From positions 4,216,001 through 4,280,000 of the forward strand of contig NC_008268.1 in the NCBI RefSeq assembly GCF_000014565.1: a stretch of DNA of 64,000 nt. The letters run 5' to 3'. The stretch comes from Rhodococcus jostii RHA1 (GTDB lineage: Bacteria; Actinomycetota; Actinomycetes; Mycobacteriales; Mycobacteriaceae). The translations under genes and the position numbers were made by a program. The notes beneath the pieces were generated by a model. That model was not told where the DNA came from. It worked only from the letters and a program-made list of their open reading frames with translations, and made no database searches. This document shows, in pieces, positions 57,001 through 64,000 of the stretch (position 1 is the first letter of the stretch; every line of letters starts with the position of its first letter).

Positions 57001-59107
57001 GCTGTACGTGCACGGGCACGCCGTCGACCTGTCGTCGCTGCTCCCCGAGGGCGACTTCGCGTCCGTTCCGCGGACCGCGTGGATCCGCAAGCCGTACTGG
57101 GTGGAGACCCGCATCGATTCCAGCGGCAACACCCGCGTCCCCGGTGCGCACGTGTCGCTGCCCGACGGCCGCCACGTGTGGGAGGTCCAGGCAGGCGCGG
57201 TCACCGACCTGCCCGCACTGGTCACCGCCGCCGCGTCGCAGGTGCTGTCGGACGTGACGCTCGCCGCGTCCGTTCTGCACGCCCACACTCCGGCGGAGGG
57301 CACGCTCACCACCACGCTCAACCCGCATCCGGGTGGCGCGTCGCTGCAGGTGCACGCGAAGAGCGGCCCGAGTTTCACGCTGCTGTTCGATGCCGCCGTC
57401 ACGTCCGGTGCGGCGCTTCCCGAACCCGTCGTCGCGCCGCCGGTGCAGTCGACCTCCCCGGTGGAGGAGCTGCCCGAGGTCGTCGAGGACATCGGTGAGA
57501 AGTGGGACCCGAACGGTTCGCAGACCCTCGAGGATCGTCTGGCGCTGATCGTCGCCGAGTCCATGGGCTACGCCCCGGAAGACCTGCCCGCCGAGATCCC
57601 GCTCATCGAGCTGGGCCTCGACTCGCTGATGGCCGTCCGCATCAAGAACCGCGTCGAGTACGAGTTCGACATCCCGCAGCTGCAGCTGCAGGCGGTCCGG
57701 GACGCGAATCTGATGGAGGTCGGCAAGTACCTGCGCTACGCGGTCGAGAACCGCGAAGAGGTGCAGGCGCTGGCCGACAAGCAGAAGGCCGAGAAGGAAG
57801 CGGAGGAGGCCGCGGAGGCCGACCGTGACGCAGAGGCCGACCGTGACGCAGAGGCCGCTCGTGACTCCGAATTCGATGCGTCCCCGCTCGACGCCGAGGA
57901 CACGTCCGTGGAGGCCGAGGCCGAGGCGATCCTCGCGGCCACCCCGGTGCCGGAGACGGCCGCGGCTCCCGAGGCGGCCGCCGTGGACAGCAAGGAAGCG
58001 TTCGCCGACGCGACCGGTTCCGACGTTCCGCCGCGCGACGCCGCCGAGCGCCTGACGTTCGCCACGTGGGCCGTCGTCACCGGCGAGTCCGCCAAGGGCA
58101 TCTTCAACACGCTGCCGATCCTGAACGACGAGACGGCTGAGAAGCTGGCGGTGCGGTTGTCGGAACGCGCGAACGGTGAGATCACGTTCGACGACGTCCT
58201 CGACTCCACCACCATCGAGGAACTCGCCAACGTGGTGCGTGGATTCCTCGAGGATTCCGGCAAGATCGACGGGCTGGTCCGCGCGTTGCGGCCTCGCCCG
58301 GAAGGATCCGACGCCGTCCCCGTGTTCGTGTTCCACCCGGCCGGTGGTTCGACCGTCGCGTACGAGCCGCTGCTGAAGCGTCTGCCCGAGGGCACGCCGA
58401 TGTACGGGTTCGAACGCACCGAGGGTCCGATCGAGGTCCGGGCGGCGGAGTACCTGCCGCTGATCCGCGAGATTCAGGGTGACGGACCGTACGTGCTGTA
58501 CGGCTGGTCGCTGGGCGGTGTGCTGGCCTACGCGGTGGCGAAGCTGCTGCGTGAGTCGGGCGCGGACGTTCGCATCGTCGGCCTGATCGACACGGTCATG
58601 GCCGGTGAGAAGGTCGAGGACACCCCGGACGAGATCCGTAAGCGCTGGCAGCGGTACGCCGCGTTCGCGAAGAAGACGTACAACGTGGACTACCCGCTGC
58701 CGTACGACAAGCTCGCCGCGGCGGAGAGCGACGAAGAGCAGATCAAGATCCTGACGGAACTGCTCAAACTGAGTGGCACGAAGATTCCGGGTGGAATCAT
58801 CGAGCACCAGCGCACGTCGTGGCTCGACAACCGGGCCATCCAGACCGCCGAGCTCGCGCAGTACGACGGCGACGTCGTCCTGTACATGGCCGACCGCTAC
58901 CACGACGACGTGATGAACCTGGAGCCCGCGTTCAAGACCAGGAAGCCGGACGGCGGCTGGGGCGACGCGGTGAAGAACCTGGAGATCATCCACGTGGGCG
59001 GCGATCACATCCAGATCGTCGACGAGCCGTACATCGCGAAGGTCGGTGCCGACCTCACCAAGAAGCTGGCGGCGATCCAGGCCGCCGGAACCGGAGCGCA
59101 TCAGTGA
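54050..59107 (+). CDS. pks13: polyketide synthase Pks13 (mycolate condensation)
   Basis: A 1685-residue enzyme joining the meromycoloyl chain with carboxylated fatty acid to make alpha-alkyl beta-keto mycolate. In order: N-terminal carrier ([11 protein letters not shown], Ser62), ketosynthase ([13 protein letters not shown], Cys294, plus EAHGTGT and [10 protein letters not shown]), acyltransferase ([11 protein letters not shown], Ser754), C-terminal carrier ([13 protein letters not shown], Ser1192), an acidic linker with a tandem 18-bp repeat, and thioesterase ([12 protein letters not shown], Ser1487; His1653 in VGGDHIQIV). ATG 54050 follows a TTG. A degenerate carrier-like segment precedes the thioesterase. 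Confidence 0.96.
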   Translation: MAEKDDDQVGASEATGNVTGSTGDMTVAQLREWLRNWIADATGQPVGQITDDRPMEEFGLSSRDAVALSGEIEELVGVTLTATVAYQHPTIASLATRIIEGEPEQLDDSADAAYYASAPTSDAHDIAIVGLASRFPGAGKTPAEMWQMLAEGRDGISDLPEGRWEEFTSDPQIKAAVEKANTQGGYLDDVKTFDAEFFAMSPLEVANVDPQQRLAMELTWEALEHARIPASDLKGEQVGVFIGSSANDYQLLAVSDPVHAHPYALTGTSTSIVANRVSYFYDFRGPSIALDTACSSSLVAVHQAVRSLRSGESDLALAGGVNMLVAPPATLGFDQLGVMAPDGRIKAFSSDADGMIRAEGGGLVVLKRLEDAERDGDEILAVIAGSAVNQDGRSNGLAAPNPDAQADVLRHAYRDAGINPAGVDYIEAHGTGTILGDPIEADALGRVVGRGRADDKPALLGSAKTNFGHLEAAAGAAGLIKVVLSMQEDTLPPTLNFAGPNPYIAFDKAHLQVIPEGAAWPRYTGTAVAGVSGFGFGGTNAHVVVREYTGPAADDAAEITEPAVPAEESVAEAVEPTVVLAVSGALPSRRRRAAADLADWLETEEGSTTPLADVARSLARRNHGRSRAVVLAKTRSEAVTGLRAIAAGKPGQGVFSADSPSSKGAVWVLSGFGSQHRKMAKQLYLENPVFAAAIDEVDALIEDEAGYSMKEKFLDDAIDYDVETSQVGIFTIQIGLAALLRHHGAQPEAVVGHSMGEAAAAYISGGLPLEDAVRVICARSRLMGEAEATLEGDDIRLMALVEYSASEIETVLTDFPHLEVCVYAAPTHTVIGGPEPEVNAIVARAEGEEKMARVLKTKGASHTSQVDPLLGELAAELAGIEPTKLKLGVYSSVDQDTYYRAGHEPIHREEYWTKGLRHSVYFTNAVRLAVGSGHTTFVELAPNPVALMSVAATAFDAGLHDMQLIQTLKRKEDEPLGVLAALAQLYVHGHAVDLSSLLPEGDFASVPRTAWIRKPYWVETRIDSSGNTRVPGAHVSLPDGRHVWEVQAGAVTDLPALVTAAASQVLSDVTLAASVLHAHTPAEGTLTTTLNPHPGGASLQVHAKSGPSFTLLFDAAVTSGAALPEPVVAPPVQSTSPVEELPEVVEDIGEKWDPNGSQTLEDRLALIVAESMGYAPEDLPAEIPLIELGLDSLMAVRIKNRVEYEFDIPQLQLQAVRDANLMEVGKYLRYAVENREEVQALADKQKAEKEAEEAAEADRDAEADRDAEAARDSEFDASPLDAEDTSVEAEAEAILAATPVPETAAAPEAAAVDSKEAFADATGSDVPPRDAAERLTFATWAVVTGESAKGIFNTLPILNDETAEKLAVRLSERANGEITFDDVLDSTTIEELANVVRGFLEDSGKIDGLVRALRPRPEGSDAVPVFVFHPAGGSTVAYEPLLKRLPEGTPMYGFERTEGPIEVRAAEYLPLIREIQGDGPYVLYGWSLGGVLAYAVAKLLRESGADVRIVGLIDTVMAGEKVEDTPDEIRKRWQRYAAFAKKTYNVDYPLPYDKLAAAESDEEQIKILTELLKLSGTKIPGGIIEHQRTSWLDNRAIQTAELAQYDGDVVLYMADRYHDDVMNLEPAFKTRKPDGGWGDAVKNLEIIHVGGDHIQIVDEPYIAKVGADLTKKLAAIQAAGTGAHQ

Positions 59108-60648
59108 CAACCACGACCGCAGAGAAGCTTGCCGAACTGCGCGAAAAGCTCGAAACGGCAAAGGAACCCGCGGGCGAACAGGCTATCGCCAAGCGCGCGA
59201 AGAAGGGCATTCCGAGTGCGCGCGAACGCATCGACATGCTGCTCGACCCGGGAAGTTTCATCGAGGTCGGCGGCCTGATGCGCCAGCCCGGTGATCCGGG
59301 TGCCCTGTACAGCGACGGCGTCGTCACCGGCCACGGGACCGTCGAGGGACGCCCGGTCGCGGTGTTCTCGCACGATCAGACCGTGTTCGGCGGTTCCGTC
59401 GGCGAGATGTTCGGCCGCAAGGTCGCCGCGATCATGGAGTTCGCCGCCAAGATCGGCTGCCCCTGCGTCGGCATCAACGACTCCGGTGGAGCGCGTGTGC
59501 AGGACGCGGTGACGTCGCTGGCCTGGTACGCGGAGCTCGGCCGTCGGCAGGAACCGCTGTCGGGTATGTGCCCGCAGATCTCGATGATCCTCGGCAAGTG
59601 CGCGGGCGGTGCGGTGTACGCGCCGATCAACACCGACGTCTTGGTGGCCACCGAGGAGTCGTACATGTTCGTCACCGGACCCGACGTGGTCCGGAAGATC
59701 ACCGGTGAGGACGTCAGCCTCGAAGAACTCGGCGGCGCCCGGAACCAGGCCCAGTACGGCAACCTGCACCATGTGGCGGCCGACGAAAAGGCTGCGTTCG
59801 AGTGGGTGCGCAAATACCTCAGCTTCCTGCCGTCGAGTTGCATGGAGAAGCCGCCGGTGGTCAACCCGGGTCTCGAACCGGACATCACGGACTCCGACCG
59901 CGACCTCGACACGTTCATCCCGGATGCCGACAACGCCGGCTACGACATGCACGACATCCTGCTGCGGATCTTCGACGACGGTGAGTTCCACGAGATCGGT
60001 GGGCAGGTGGCGCTGAACATCATCACCGGCTTCGCCCGCGTGGACGGGCGCACGGTCGGCGTGATCGCCAACCAGCCGCTGGTCGCGGCCGGCGCGCTGG
60101 ACGCCCAGGCCTCGGACAAGGCCGCGCATTTCATCCGCATCTGCGACGCCTTCGACATCCCGCTGGTATTCGCGGTCGACACGCCCGGGTTCCTCCCCGG
60201 CCTCGAACAGGAGCGGATCGGTGTCATCAAGCGTGGCGGCCGGTTCATCTTCGCGTTCGTGACGGCGACGGTCCCGAAGGTGACCGTCGTGATCCGCAAG
60301 GCGTACGGCGGCGCGTACGCCGTCATGGGCTCGAAGCAGCTGGGCGCCGACATCAACTTCGCGTGGCCGACCGCCCGCATCGCGGTGATGGGCGCGGAGG
60401 GTGCTGTCGACCTCATCGGGCGCAGGCAGATCGAGGCCGCGGGTGAGAACGCTCCCGCCGTCCGCAGGCAGCTGATCAACTTCTACAACGAGAACATCGC
60501 GACGCCGTACATCGCGGCGGAGCGTGGCTACATCGACGCCGTCATCGAGCCCGCCACCACCCGGCTCGAGATCCGCAAGGCGCTGACGATGCTGCGCGAC
60601 AAGAAGGTGCAGCGCAACCCGCGCAAGCACGATCTGATGCCTCTGTAG
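59104..60648 (+). CDS. accD4: acyl-CoA carboxylase beta subunit AccD4
   Basis: A 514-residue carboxyltransferase subunit which, with a biotinylated alpha subunit and AccD5/AccE-type partners, makes the carboxylated acyl-CoA used by Pks13. [20 protein letters not shown] is in the N-terminal acyl-CoA domain (the SGGARxQ oxyanion region); [20 protein letters not shown] and [20 protein letters not shown] are in the C-terminal carboxybiotin domain. GTG start overlapping the pks13 stop as GTGA, so the two are made in step. It ends the operon. Confidence 0.96.
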   Translation: MTTTTAEKLAELREKLETAKEPAGEQAIAKRAKKGIPSARERIDMLLDPGSFIEVGGLMRQPGDPGALYSDGVVTGHGTVEGRPVAVFSHDQTVFGGSVGEMFGRKVAAIMEFAAKIGCPCVGINDSGGARVQDAVTSLAWYAELGRRQEPLSGMCPQISMILGKCAGGAVYAPINTDVLVATEESYMFVTGPDVVRKITGEDVSLEELGGARNQAQYGNLHHVAADEKAAFEWVRKYLSFLPSSCMEKPPVVNPGLEPDITDSDRDLDTFIPDADNAGYDMHDILLRIFDDGEFHEIGGQVALNIITGFARVDGRTVGVIANQPLVAAGALDAQASDKAAHFIRICDAFDIPLVFAVDTPGFLPGLEQERIGVIKRGGRFIFAFVTATVPKVTVVIRKAYGGAYAVMGSKQLGADINFAWPTARIAVMGAEGAVDLIGRRQIEAAGENAPAVRRQLINFYNENIATPYIAAERGYIDAVIEPATTRLEIRKALTMLRDKKVQRNPRKHDLMPL

Positions 60649-60653
60649 GTGAC

Positions 60654-61628
60654 TCATGCCGACCGCAGCTTCGGTTCGGTGTGGACGAACACCGGTGGCC
60701 GGGGGCGCGACGCCGCCAGCGTGTGTGCCGTGCGGAGATCCGCGAGCACCGTCGCCGGGTCGGCCTGGATCTGCTTCGGCAGGTGCGTCACGACGATGAT
60801 GCCCTCGCGCTGCATGCGCGCCCGCCGCCTCATCGTCGCCTCGTGGAGTTCTGGCGAGAAGTGGTACTTCAGCGAGTCGATCTCCCAGGCGACGGCGACA
60901 TCGTCCAGCCAGCCGTCGGGACGGGCGATCCACAGCCCGGCAGCGGACAGGACGTCCACGTTGTGCCGCATCGGCGGAAGACCGCTCATCGCATACACCT
61001 TCTGCGCGTGCACCTCGGCGACGGAATGCGCGTCGGCGCTCAGTTCACGCAGGACCGCGCGGGGCAGGCGGCTTCCGCGGTCGCTGCCGTGCGCGAGTTC
61101 ACGAACGAGTTCGTCGACGGTCACGTCGCCGCGCTGGATGCCGCCGGCGAGGAGCGCCCGGCAGCTGTCGGCCTGAAGCGTGCGGCGTCCCGCGTCCAGG
61201 AGGCTGCGCGCCGGGGGAGCGAGGCGCAGGAGCCCCCGGTGGACCGGTGTGGGCATGCGCCACGTCCGCTCGACCTTCACGTATGCCCAGTCCCGTCGGT
61301 GCCGGGTGGACGGGATGAGCAGCAGCACGTCGTTCCGGGCCGCCGACGAGGTGTAGCCGAACGCGGCGAGCGCGGCGTGACCCGACAGCAGCGCGTCCGG
61401 ACCGCCGTATTCGAGCGCCGCCAGATTGCGCTGCAGCGTCGTCGGCGGCCCGTTGTGCAGCAGGACCACGCCGGGAAGGATCCGCTGCCAGGGACCGCCG
61501 TCGGCGCAGCGTGAGGAGATGGTGCCCTTCGCGACACCCAGCCGTTCCGGGGTGGCCGCGCGGACCACACCGTCGCGGCTGACGGCGGCTATCGCAGAGA
61601 GATCTTCGGCCCAGGTTCCTCGTCGCAT
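60654..61628 (-). CDS. AbiEi/DUF559-like hypothetical protein
   Basis: A 324-residue protein. The N-terminal ~75 residues look like a winged-helix or AbiEi-type antitoxin domain (RDGVVRAATPERLGVAKGTI, then RILPGVVLLHNGPPTTLQRN). The C-terminal third resembles DUF559/VSR-fold nucleases: VAWEIDSLKYHFSPELHEAT and MQREGIIVVTHLPKQIQADP, with Asp, His and Glu spaced as in that fold but no proof of activity. No toxin partner gene is beside it. Such orphan proteins are common in Rhodococcus and Mycobacterium. ATG 61628. Its 3' end is 5 bp from accD4. Confidence 0.6.
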   Translation of the reverse strand: MRRGTWAEDLSAIAAVSRDGVVRAATPERLGVAKGTISSRCADGGPWQRILPGVVLLHNGPPTTLQRNLAALEYGGPDALLSGHAALAAFGYTSSAARNDVLLLIPSTRHRRDWAYVKVERTWRMPTPVHRGLLRLAPPARSLLDAGRRTLQADSCRALLAGGIQRGDVTVDELVRELAHGSDRGSRLPRAVLRELSADAHSVAEVHAQKVYAMSGLPPMRHNVDVLSAAGLWIARPDGWLDDVAVAWEIDSLKYHFSPELHEATMRRRARMQREGIIVVTHLPKQIQADPATVLADLRTAHTLAASRPRPPVFVHTEPKLRSA

Positions 61629-61861
61629 GGGTCAGAGCATGCCGCGGGCGAATCGGACCGTCGCCGGAAAGCCCACGTCGGAAATTGCCCTGTGGATGGA
61701 CGGAAGGCTGTGGACAACTCCGCGGGTGGCGGAGCTGTTTCGCCGTGTCGGACCGCCCGGCGCGGCGCCCGATGTGACATTCGTTCAGTCAGACGGAACG
61801 CGTGTGACATCGGGCGACGCAAGCAGGGCAGGCACAAGAGAGCAGGCGCAAGCGGGCAGGC
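61629..61861. other. 233-bp gap between the AbiEi-like and emb genes
   Basis: Upstream of the AbiEi-like gene and downstream of emb, both on the minus strand. It holds one exact actinobacterial DnaA-type nonamer, TGTGGACAA, at 61709-61717. No strong hairpin was found. It probably contains the promoter of the AbiEi-like gene and the emb terminator. Confidence 0.4.
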
Positions 61862-64000
61862 TTACGGGCTGCTGTACACCCGCAGGGTGCCCGGCTTCCA
61901 CAGTCCGGATCGGGTGGCGGTCTCGGTGTCGACCGTGGCCGCGGTGGCGTCCGGGTAGTACCGGTCGAAGCGCTCGAGGGAGCCCCAGTCGCGGCCCCAG
62001 TCGTCCCGCATGTAGGTGGGGATGGCCGTGGCGCTGGCGAGCAGTTCGGTGAAGCCGAGGGGGCCACCGTTTTCCGGGGATTGCCAGGTGTCGGTGGAGC
62101 TGACGGCCAGCGGGCGGTCGGGGAGGATGCGGTAGTTCGGCATCTCCGCGACACCGTACTGGTGGTCGAACGGACGCTGGCACGGGAACTGCAGTCCGAC
62201 GGCCCAGTCCAGCAGAACCGGCTGTGAGCTGCCGATCGTCGAGTTGAGGGTCTCGAGCTTGGGAACCCGCGGCGGGGTGAAGGCCAGCCACTGGTCGCCG
62301 GTGAGGTTGGGATCGTTCGCGACGATCCGCACGGAGTCGGCGTCGGGGGACAGTTCGCTGATCGGGACGCGCAGGTTGCGCCACGACGGTGCGGGTCCGA
62401 TGTCCTTGGGCAGGTAGGTGCCCTGGGCCTGCACGGTGCCGTCGGGCTGACGCTTGCCGTATTCGAGGAGCAGTGACTGACCATAGGTGAGGGCGCCGGT
62501 CGAGTCGACCGACCAGATGCGTCCTGCGGCGGACATGACGATCAGCGGGGCGTCGTCGCTGCGCTCGGGGAGTGCGTACCAGCTGGACGACAGCGTCGCC
62601 GGTTCCTGCACGCCTTCCTGGTAGCTGCCCATGACGGGTGTGGTGCCGGGGTCGAGTCCGAACGGCAGCTTGGCGGTGCTGCCGTTGACGCCGACGTTGC
62701 CGGTGCCGCCGCTGGTTCCGGCGCTCGATCCGGTCTCGAAGCTGGGCCCGACGCTCTGGTTGTCGGTGTTGCCCATGCCCTGCTTGACCTCGACGTAGTC
62801 GGCGGTCAGGTCGGACGGCACCCCGTTGGGGGAGAAGCCGACGGGATCGGCTCCGCCGAGCGGGTCGGCGGGGTTCGCCAGCGGCTGCGCGGGATCGTTG
62901 ATGGGCGTGAGGTTTCCGCCGTTGGTGTCGCCTTCGACGAGCACGTCCTCGGCGAGTCCGCACGTCTGCCCGGTGAGGGAGTCGAAGTTCGACCGTGCCA
63001 GCGAGTACGCCGGGTACTGGGAGACGGCGCCCTTGAGGAGTGAGAGGACTTCGAACAGCACCATGATGCCGGCGATGACGGTGAGCGGGGCGGCCGCAAA
63101 TTTCCTGATCCGCCTGCCCTTCTCGGTGTTGGCGCGGGCAGGTGGCGCGGCGAATCCCTCACGCAGGTACTGCCAGGCGGCCAGTGCCACGGCCAGCCCG
63201 AACAGGACGAGGAAGAACGTGTTGGACTGGCGGCCGCCGATGGAGACCGTCTTGTCGAACCACGGCACGCCGTAGCTCGAGACGTACCAGTAGCCGTTGA
63301 TTCCCGCGAACGTCAGGGCCAGCATGAGGAGCAAGCCGGCGAGGAAGATCGTGCGGTTGCGGCGCGACCGCAGCGCGGACGCCGACACGGCGACGGCGGT
63401 GAGTGCGGCCAGGGAGCCGGCGATGCCCGCGTACGCCCCGAAGTGGTGGGTCCACTTGGTGGGGTTGAACATCATGAAGAAGATCGTGCCGAACACGACA
63501 CCGAGCAGACGCCACGACGGTCCGGTGGCGGCGCCGGGGATCCGCTTGCGGCGCAGCAGGATGAACAGCGTCGTCAGCAGGCACAGGATCATCGTCAGGA
63601 ACGCGAAGCGGCGAGCCACGGAACCGTCGACGGTCGGGACGAAGAGGTAGTAGTAGCGCAGGAAGTCCTTGTACCACTCGAGGTTCGGGCCGATCAGGGT
63701 GCGGACCCGGGTGGCCTCCATCACCGCGGCGACGGTCTGGTCGGCGAACACCACCACCAGGACGATCGTGCCCGCGGCTGCGATCGGAGCCAGCAGCGGC
63801 AGCGTCCCCACCTGGCGGTGGCGCTTGACGACGATCCGGACGAGCGGACGGGCGCCGGCGAGCAGGGCGGCCACACACATCAGTCCCGTCGGGGCGGCCG
63901 CGAGCGTGAACGCGCCGATCAGGACGGCGACAGCCGCGGGGAGGAGGCGTCCGGTCGCGATGGAACGCTCGATGGAGCACCACGTGAGCAGGGCGCCGAG
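61862..64000 (-). CDS. arabinosyltransferase, Emb family (5' end outside window)
   Basis: The C-terminal 712 residues are visible; the start lies beyond the right edge. About seven membrane helices remain, with the loop NPTKWTHHFGAYAGIAGSLA that is a signature of Emb proteins, then ASSLWSTYTF-free external sequence ending in a carbohydrate-binding C-terminal domain (MRDDWGRDWGSLERFDRYYP, then TATRSGLWKPGTLRVYSSP). Emb enzymes polymerise arabinan from decaprenyl-phosphoarabinose and are the target of ethambutol. Whether it is EmbA, EmbB or EmbC cannot be told from this part. Located after accD4, as emb genes are in mycobacteria. Confidence 0.9.
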   Translation of the reverse strand, partial: LGALLTWCSIERSIATGRLLPAAVAVLIGAFTLAAAPTGLMCVAALLAGARPLVRIVVKRHRQVGTLPLLAPIAAAGTIVLVVVFADQTVAAVMEATRVRTLIGPNLEWYKDFLRYYYLFVPTVDGSVARRFAFLTMILCLLTTLFILLRRKRIPGAATGPSWRLLGVVFGTIFFMMFNPTKWTHHFGAYAGIAGSLAALTAVAVSASALRSRRNRTIFLAGLLLMLALTFAGINGYWYVSSYGVPWFDKTVSIGGRQSNTFFLVLFGLAVALAAWQYLREGFAAPPARANTEKGRRIRKFAAAPLTVIAGIMVLFEVLSLLKGAVSQYPAYSLARSNFDSLTGQTCGLAEDVLVEGDTNGGNLTPINDPAQPLANPADPLGGADPVGFSPNGVPSDLTADYVEVKQGMGNTDNQSVGPSFETGSSAGTSGGTGNVGVNGSTAKLPFGLDPGTTPVMGSYQEGVQEPATLSSSWYALPERSDDAPLIVMSAAGRIWSVDSTGALTYGQSLLLEYGKRQPDGTVQAQGTYLPKDIGPAPSWRNLRVPISELSPDADSVRIVANDPNLTGDQWLAFTPPRVPKLETLNSTIGSSQPVLLDWAVGLQFPCQRPFDHQYGVAEMPNYRILPDRPLAVSSTDTWQSPENGGPLGFTELLASATAIPTYMRDDWGRDWGSLERFDRYYPDATAATVDTETATRSGLWKPGTLRVYSSP

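Noticed and set aside
57815..57850. Tandem 18-bp copies in pks13 as a mobile or phase-variable repeat
   Set aside because: Only two full copies plus a diverged third, in frame and in a disordered linker; ordinary replication slippage is enough.
54137..59161. 1674-codon open frame opposite pks13
   Set aside because: Product is a His/Arg/Gly/Val-rich string without domains; it is the antisense shadow of a long high-GC gene.
61709..61717. Single TGTGGACAA nonamer as a replication site
   Set aside because: An isolated DnaA-type box occurs by chance every few tens of kilobases; no second box nearby.

Overview
The window is high-GC actinobacterial chromosome and almost certainly comes from Rhodococcus (R. 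jostii/opacus type) or a very close mycolic-acid-producing relative. The evidence is a complete mycolate-condensation and arabinogalactan block (glf, glfT2, PAP2, ubiA, aftB, three mycolyltransferases, a Culp6-like cutinase, fadD32, pks13, accD4, emb). Its gene order follows, from memory, the Mycobacterium tuberculosis Rv3799c-Rv3842c segment, which lies near the chromosome origin. There is no phage, IS element, CRISPR array, tRNA or rRNA. Most gaps are short, and several stop/start overlaps suggest translational coupling.

Layout. 1-7.1 kb: accessory metabolism (truncated NmrA-like protein, divergent AraC regulator, Rv1733c-like membrane protein, SnoaL and DUF3303 pair, RidA, F420-type LLM oxidoreductase, S49 peptidase, large GT-C-like membrane protein). 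7.1-7.55 kb: a gene-free stretch with DnaA-box-like repeats. 7.5-18.4 kb: DUF4328 protein, glpQ1, DUF5926, ferritin bfrB, secreted lipase, second ferritin, LCP ligase, CPBP protease, DUF2470 protein, pheA, phosphoglycerate-mutase-like gene. 18.4-22.2 kb: a lipase-maturation-factor-like protein, then an isolated PE-PPE-EspG type VII secretion substrate module. 22.3-27.7 kb: mini-metalloprotease, septum-formation-like protein, ankyrin protein, serS, and an unlisted small bfd gene followed by bfr and an MFS transporter. 27.8-36.7 kb: an MBL-Rieske fusion, a secreted protein, two tandem plsC-type acyltransferases, a HAD phosphatase, and divergent cell-wall amidase and SpoIID/LytB genes with LGFP-type segments. 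36.7-64 kb: a GT4 glycosyltransferase and the galactan/arabinan/mycolate block.

How the genes fit together. glf makes UDP-galactofuranose and GlfT2 polymerises it. UbiA and the PAP2 protein contribute to decaprenyl-phosphoarabinose, which AftB and Emb use as donor. FadD32, Pks13 and AccD4 make mycolates, and the three mycolyltransferases attach them outside the membrane. The LCP protein, the amidase and the SpoIID protein act on the wall around them. A second theme is iron: two ferritins, a bacterioferritin and Bfd lie within about 16 kb. IdeR-like operators are visible upstream of the DUF2470 gene (16/19 to the consensus as I recall it) and of bfd (14/19), and ferritin bfrB has a more complex tandem-repeat operator.

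The most interesting non-routine items are the orphan PE-PPE-EspG module, the shared iron operators, perfect or near-perfect hairpins in front of the mycolyltransferase genes, the DnaA-box-like cluster, a degenerate carrier-like segment in Pks13 and an LLM oxidoreductase inserted into the mycolate block. No clearly new defence or mobile system was found. All homology statements rest on reading motifs and on memory of families; no search was run.
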